This document shows, piece by piece, positions 61,101-64,000 of a DNA stretch of 64,000 nucleotides. The notes below the pieces were generated by a model. It searched no databases and was not told where the DNA came from. It saw only the letters and a list, made by a program, of their open reading frames with translations. Numbering within the stretch: the stretch's first letter is position 1; the number at the start of each line of letters is the position of its first letter. Made by a program: the position numbers and the translations under genes. The stretch is from Acidobacterium capsulatum ATCC 51196 (lineage in GTDB: Bacteria > Acidobacteriota > Terriglobia > Terriglobales > Acidobacteriaceae). The DNA lies in NCBI RefSeq assembly GCF_000022565.1, contig NC_012483.1, positions 3,348,001 to 3,412,000 on the forward strand, written 5' to 3'.

Positions 61101-61745
61101 AGCATCGATGCGAACGATTTCACTCACCGCGTCACGCTCTCAGGTGTTTATACGTTGCCGGTGGGCCGTGGCCGCGAGTTTCTCGGCAACGAGAACCGCG
61201 TGGCAGACGTGTTTCTTGGCGGCTGGGAGCTGGCTGGGTTGTACATCTATCAGTCCGGGGCTCCCTGGATGATTCCCGGCAATCCCAACGAGGTGTATCT
61301 GCACAATGCGTGGGTGCCGCGGCACATACAGCAAGGCACCGGGTTCATCCGTGTCGTCGCGGCGTGTGCCGAGCAGTACCAGGAGAACAGCAACGGGCAA
61401 TATGTCTTGCAGCAACTGCCGTTTTCCTACAGTGGCACCTGTCCGCAGGGCGCGGATTTTCAGCAGGTACCCAATTACGGAAAGACGCCGAACACGGTCT
61501 TCTCCGGCATCCGTATTCCGGGCTCGCAGGAGTTTGACGCCAATATGTCGAAAAACTTTGCGCTGGTCAGAAATCTCAAGCTGCAGATTCGTGTGGATGC
61601 CTTCAATGTGTTGAATCATCCCGACTGGGCGGAGAATCCGGACGGCAGCACGAACGATTCGACGTTCGGCCTGATTCTGCGCGGTGTATGGGGGCAAAGT
61701 AATTTGCCAAGACAGACTCAGCTCTCTGCCAAGCTCACCTGGTAG
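58119..61745 (+). CDS. Oar-type TonB-dependent receptor with carboxypeptidase-regulatory-like domain
   Basis: The 1,208-residue outer-membrane protein has a signal peptide (IIQILLLLMSLGTAAAFGQE). An N-terminal carboxypeptidase-regulatory-like beta domain follows (FTGLVTDQSGAVIPHAKITVHNQDTG, in part; YTVPYLTPGHYSVSAEAQGF, in part). A plug and long beta-barrel typical of Acidobacteriota then run to a terminal SAKLTW. Such receptors are thought to import oligosaccharides or other large ligands. The start is a TTG with GAGG eight bases upstream. LacI-like sites in the leader support sugar-responsive control. No partner SusD-like gene is adjacent. Confidence 0.9.
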   Translation: MRKIIQILLLLMSLGTAAAFGQEFTGLVTDQSGAVIPHAKITVHNQDTGVDLQTITTAAGNYTVPYLTPGHYSVSAEAQGFKIENKIDINLQVGKTAVINFSLAVGATQQTVTVNADQALLDKGRADQGEVVGQERVTQLPLNGGDPGMLSTLMAGAIWTGSAQWQRPFDDTQANLSVNGGGGGNTALMLDGVTNSAASTNNSGQAKIAYVPPTDAVKEFKIITNPYDAKYGLFAGGVEDVVLKSGTNDFHGDVYEFARRTWLDANTWQNDYDIHTALPGTDTRPYATPDMKWDQWGGSFGGPVLIPKLYNGRNKSFFTIVYQNFNEVEPNTITESVPSPQWKTGDFSNLVYWNGSGYSPITIYDPLSIHQNANGQWVRDAFGPSDPVNPSARNVIPMSRINPMAEKIISLYPSPNTAPPGGSNPFANNYTVPGNDTDIYRNVLARWDEVISPNDRFSILYGYWEREEHRSFDGFTGPEQEGQLPHGERSNTFTFEETHVFTPNLVFNFRANVGVRADYTFNGPQYDPTNLGYSAQQLAEMGPAAQKEFPYLDISEFASMGTDSNGQTISNQLSLLPSLTWVKNTQTINMGLDVRFMQSADNIVPGGNNFWIDRTWTQFNCGSCGSWDPASGNSIASLLLGNPTSGSDAINVPTFWSSHYWAPFVQDDWKVSRKLTLNLGIRWDFLPAETERHNRGNYAFDTTAVNPINSEVSVPGYNRILGGVTYLGVNGAPRAPYKLDLTNIQPRVGFAYAIHDKTVIRGGFGESMRAPQNAPSTFGFSASTSYIACDPDHPGCTYPNLANPISNPYSSVVQPAGASAGMREMLGQGPWFLNPHYRTPSFWNYSLGIQHQFLRNNIVNIAYVGSQLFNGDSSDNINHQNAAAYVTCNPQQGGRIENCSNNNVSNPFKGVNGFQGSSDYSASTISALDLTRPFPEFGDVIEYQLNDSHTWYNALQLTAMHTWSGGFVLHGTWTWSKTMDSGGWTDETYRVPYRSIDANDFTHRVTLSGVYTLPVGRGREFLGNENRVADVFLGGWELAGLYIYQSGAPWMIPGNPNEVYLHNAWVPRHIQQGTGFIRVVAACAEQYQENSNGQYVLQQLPFSYSGTCPQGADFQQVPNYGKTPNTVFSGIRIPGSQEFDANMSKNFALVRNLKLQIRVDAFNVLNHPDWAENPDGSTNDSTFGLILRGVWGQSNLPRQTQLSAKLTW

Positions 61746-61875
61746 CTAGCCGTTCTTACAAAGCGCGATGCCGTGCCGTTGGATGAGATGTTTCATTCGG
61801 CGGCGCGACATCGATTTTTTGCGGCGTGAGTGCGCGGAGGTTGCAGACGGATTGAGCGCAGGCATCGGGGCCGGG

Positions 61876-62904
61876 CTAGCCGCCGATGTGTACCATGCTG
61901 CGGGAGGGCTTGAGGAAGCCGGGTTCGCCGATGTGGTGGCGGGCTTCTTTGTGCAGGATGGTGCGCTGAATGAACTCGGCTATGTCTTCGTCGCTGCCGC
62001 CGCGCTCCATCACGCCGTAGACGTCATGATCGGACTGGGAGAAGAGGCAGGTGCGGATCTTTCCGTCTGAGGTCAGGCGCACGCGGCTGCAGTGGCCGCA
62101 GAAGGCTTGCGAGACCGGGGCGATGATGCCGATTTCGCCAAGTCCATCGTCGAAGGTGTAGCGCACGGCGGTCTCGCTGGCGGCGTTGGGGACGAGGCGC
62201 TGCACGGGGCGGAAGGTTTGCAGGCGATCGACAATCTCGCGCAGGGAGACGACGACGCCGGGTGTCCAGAGCCGGTCCTCTTCGAGCGGCATGAACTCGA
62301 TGAAGCGCACGATGACGCCTTCTTCGCGGGAGAATTTTGCGAAGGGCACAACCTGGTCATCGTTGAAGCCGCGCAGCAGCACACAGTTGACCTTGACGGG
62401 CTCAAGCCCTGCGGCCTTTGCGGCGCGAATGCCCGCCAGCACCTGCTCAAAGCTGCCCGGCACGCGCGTGATGCGATGAAAAGTATCAGGATCGACGGCA
62501 TCCATGCTGACCGTGACGCGCTGCAGGCCGGCCTCGCGCAGCGGCTCCGCCATGGAGGCGAGCAGATGCCCGTTGGTGGTGAGTGCGAGGTCGAGCGGCG
62601 CGCCGTCGAGGGTGCGCAGGGGCTTCAGTTCCCGCAGCAGGTCGAGCAGCCCGTGCCGCAGCAGCGGCTCGCCGCCGGTGAGGCGCACCTTTTCGATGCC
62701 GAGGCTTACGAAGATGCGAATCAGGCGGAGGTAGTCCGCAATGGGCAGCTCGGCAAACTGCGCGCCCTCGGTGCCGGTGCGGCAATAGACGCACTTATAG
62801 TTGCAGCGGTCGGTGATGGAGACGCGCAGATCGGTGATGGCGCGGCCGTGTGTGTCCCGGAGCCGGGTGGCCGTGTTCGCCGAAATGGGGGCAGTAGGAA
62901 GCAT
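61876..62904 (-). CDS. moaA: GTP 3',8-cyclase (molybdenum cofactor biosynthesis)
   Basis: Radical-SAM enzyme that starts molybdopterin synthesis. The 342-residue product has the radical-SAM cluster CNYKCVYC, the GGEPLLR motif, the C-terminal cluster FCGHCSRVRLTSDGKIRTCLF (in part) and the terminal glycines of SMVHIGG that MoaA needs. It is downstream of the DUF1906-like gene on the same strand. Its presence supports a molybdopterin pathway in the cell, a second possible use of the MoeB enzyme. Confidence 0.96.
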   Translation of the reverse strand: MLPTAPISANTATRLRDTHGRAITDLRVSITDRCNYKCVYCRTGTEGAQFAELPIADYLRLIRIFVSLGIEKVRLTGGEPLLRHGLLDLLRELKPLRTLDGAPLDLALTTNGHLLASMAEPLREAGLQRVTVSMDAVDPDTFHRITRVPGSFEQVLAGIRAAKAAGLEPVKVNCVLLRGFNDDQVVPFAKFSREEGVIVRFIEFMPLEEDRLWTPGVVVSLREIVDRLQTFRPVQRLVPNAASETAVRYTFDDGLGEIGIIAPVSQAFCGHCSRVRLTSDGKIRTCLFSQSDHDVYGVMERGGSDEDIAEFIQRTILHKEARHHIGEPGFLKPSRSMVHIGG

Positions 62905-62967
62905 GCGTGAATTAACGTTACTCCATTCGATGCACGGGCTGCCGCACGGCTTCTGGCGATGCGAGAT

Positions 62968-63804
62968 TTAGCGGCCGCCGGAGGGGTCGGGCGAGGCGCT
63001 GGTATTCAGATCGATGGCGGTCAACAGGGAGTGAGGCAGTTGTGGCGCGTAGCAGTTGCCGTCGCGGGCATAAGTTTGGGCGCAGGCCGAGGTGAATTGC
63101 CGGCGGCGCGGCGATTGCGCGAATTGCCAGACGAGTGCCGAGGCAAATCCACTTTGCGAGGGGGGCAGAGCGCGGGCCACGCAGCCGGGCGCGGGCGGGC
63201 AGGCGTCATTGGCGACCCATAAAGGGGTGGCGGGGAAGTGTTCGGCGAGATCACGTGCGGTCGAGATGGTTTTGCCGGGGCCGTCGGGTACTTCGATGCC
63301 CGAGCAATAGATTCCGGCTCGCAGGCCCTGGGCGCGCACGCCCTGAAGCCACGCGCCGATATAGGCCAGTTGCTCAGGCAGCATGCGGCCGCCTTCTTCC
63401 ATATCGAGAAAGATGAGCGCATGGGGCGGGAAACCCTCGTGCCGTGCGGCGCGGACGGCCTTGGCTGCGTCCTTTGCGCCGAGTGTGGCGGCGTCTGACT
63501 GGCGCAACTCGTGGTCGAGCCGGCCATTGAAGAGAATCAGGAAGCCGAAGCCAGCCTGCCGCAGCGTGGCGCGTTTGCCGGTCCAGGGGTTTGACTTCAT
63601 CCCCGGTGGAGGGTTGAGCCAGTAGCCGGTGTAGGAGAAGTCGTGACGCAGGATGGGGAGCGCGGCATCGCCGGGGTAGAGGTTCTGGTCAAAGCCAAGG
63701 TAGCTTTTGGCCGCGTGGGCCTGGGCTGGCGCTCCGGCGAAGAGCGCCAGCAGCAGGGCGATGGCGAGCGTTCCCTTGCCTCTGCGCGTGGGCAGGCGTG
63801 GCAT
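62968..63804 (-). CDS. Secreted DUF1906-like (glycoside hydrolase-fold) protein
   Basis: The 278-residue product has a basic start and a signal peptide (LAIALLLALFAGAPAQAHA). A TIM-barrel-like domain follows with YLGFDQNLYPGD, FGFLILFNGRLDHELRQ, HALIFLDMEEGG (acidic pair) and RAGIYCSGIEVP. The pattern fits DUF1906, a family related to glycoside hydrolases and lysozyme-like enzymes; catalysis is not shown. Cysteines in NDACPPAPGC and SACAQTYARDGNCYA suggest disulfides. Two bases separate it from the upstream gene, so both are in one transcript. Confidence 0.72.
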   Translation of the reverse strand: MPRLPTRRGKGTLAIALLLALFAGAPAQAHAAKSYLGFDQNLYPGDAALPILRHDFSYTGYWLNPPPGMKSNPWTGKRATLRQAGFGFLILFNGRLDHELRQSDAATLGAKDAAKAVRAARHEGFPPHALIFLDMEEGGRMLPEQLAYIGAWLQGVRAQGLRAGIYCSGIEVPDGPGKTISTARDLAEHFPATPLWVANDACPPAPGCVARALPPSQSGFASALVWQFAQSPRRRQFTSACAQTYARDGNCYAPQLPHSLLTAIDLNTSASPDPSGGR

Positions 63805-63806
63805 CC

Positions 63807-64000
63807 TCAGGCCGACTGCAGGAAGGCGACCGACTGGATGCCGGCGACCTCAAACCGTTTGCGGCAGCGGACGTTCTGGCAGGCCACCATGTCGTCGCGG
63901 CGCACCATATAGGACTGCGCCTTGGCAAAGCGCGCGCGGTCGCGTTCATCGGCGTGCCGGGGCAGAGAGTTTTTCTTGCGGCGCACCAGCCAGCCAAGCT
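63807..64000 (-). CDS. C-terminal part of an unidentified protein (5' end outside window)
   Basis: The minus-strand frame stays open from the window edge to a TGA at 63807-63809. It gives 63 residues, highly basic (VRRKKNSLPRHADERDRARFAKAQ), followed by CQNVRCRKRFEVAGIQSVAF. The spaced cysteines could be part of a zinc finger. I do not recognise the family. The stop is two bases from the start of the DUF1906-like gene. Confidence 0.55.
   Translation of the reverse strand, partial: LGWLVRRKKNSLPRHADERDRARFAKAQSYMVRRDDMVACQNVRCRKRFEVAGIQSVAFLQSA

Noticed and set aside
61767-61820. Terminator after the TonB-dependent receptor
   Set aside because: A T-rich run and a possible CGATG / CATCG pairing are present, but the stem is interrupted and not convincing.

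Overview
The window looks like the chromosome of an Acidobacteriota (Terriglobia, Acidobacterium/Terriglobus-like) bacterium. The support is moderately high GC, a large Oar-type TonB-dependent receptor with an N-terminal carboxypeptidase-regulatory-like domain, and many secreted proteins of unknown function next to single-copy housekeeping genes. The genus assignment is inference. TTG and GTG starts are common, and several are backed by good Shine-Dalgarno sequences (rpoC, tetR, the receptor, vapC, mscS).

Layout. 1-9.2 kb: housekeeping genes (apt, acyP, efp, trpG, trpE, gdh) interrupted by small toxin-antitoxin-like modules: a HEPN pair flanked by related hairpins, a ParD/ParE-type pair lying between trpG and trpE, and a VapBC pair. 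9.3-12.3 kb: pgsA and the bifunctional (p)ppGpp enzyme. 12.4-15.5 kb: a four-gene minus-strand operon, cysM - JAMM protease - CysO-type sulfur carrier - MoeB/rhodanese, matching the protein-thiocarboxylate cysteine pathway of mycobacteria. Its carrier protein continues past the diglycine into a cysteine-rich tail. 16-31 kb: uvrA with a CPBP protease, secreted proteins, nitroreductase, NUDIX, rsmI with a site-2-protease homologue that has lost HExxH, rsmD, a TonB-domain lipoprotein, an orphan MazE-like antitoxin, gltX, thiL and an M23 peptidase. 32.0-32.4 kb: an intergenic region with three GTGAAT-N4-ATTCAC palindromes followed by a terminator.

34.8-51.1 kb is the classic translation/transcription cluster: tRNA-Thr, tRNA-Tyr, tRNA-Thr, tRNA-Gly, tuf, rpmG, tRNA-Trp, secE, nusG, rplK, rplA, rplJ, rplL, rpoB, rpoC. 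Five of its intergenic gaps carry the same kind of element: converging arrays of about 7-base AGCT-containing repeats around a unique centre. 51.4-64 kb: a mechanosensitive channel, metE under a cobalamin riboswitch, a PdxI-like aldo-keto reductase divergent from a TetR regulator, the TonB-dependent receptor behind three helically phased CGTTT motifs, moaA, and a DUF1906-like secreted protein.

The best candidates for something undescribed are the CysO-like carrier with a Cys-rich extension beside its own JAMM protease, the AGCT-repeat elements in the ribosomal/RNA polymerase cluster, and the triple palindrome region at 32.1-32.35 kb. All calls come from reading the sequence and from family knowledge; no database search was run.
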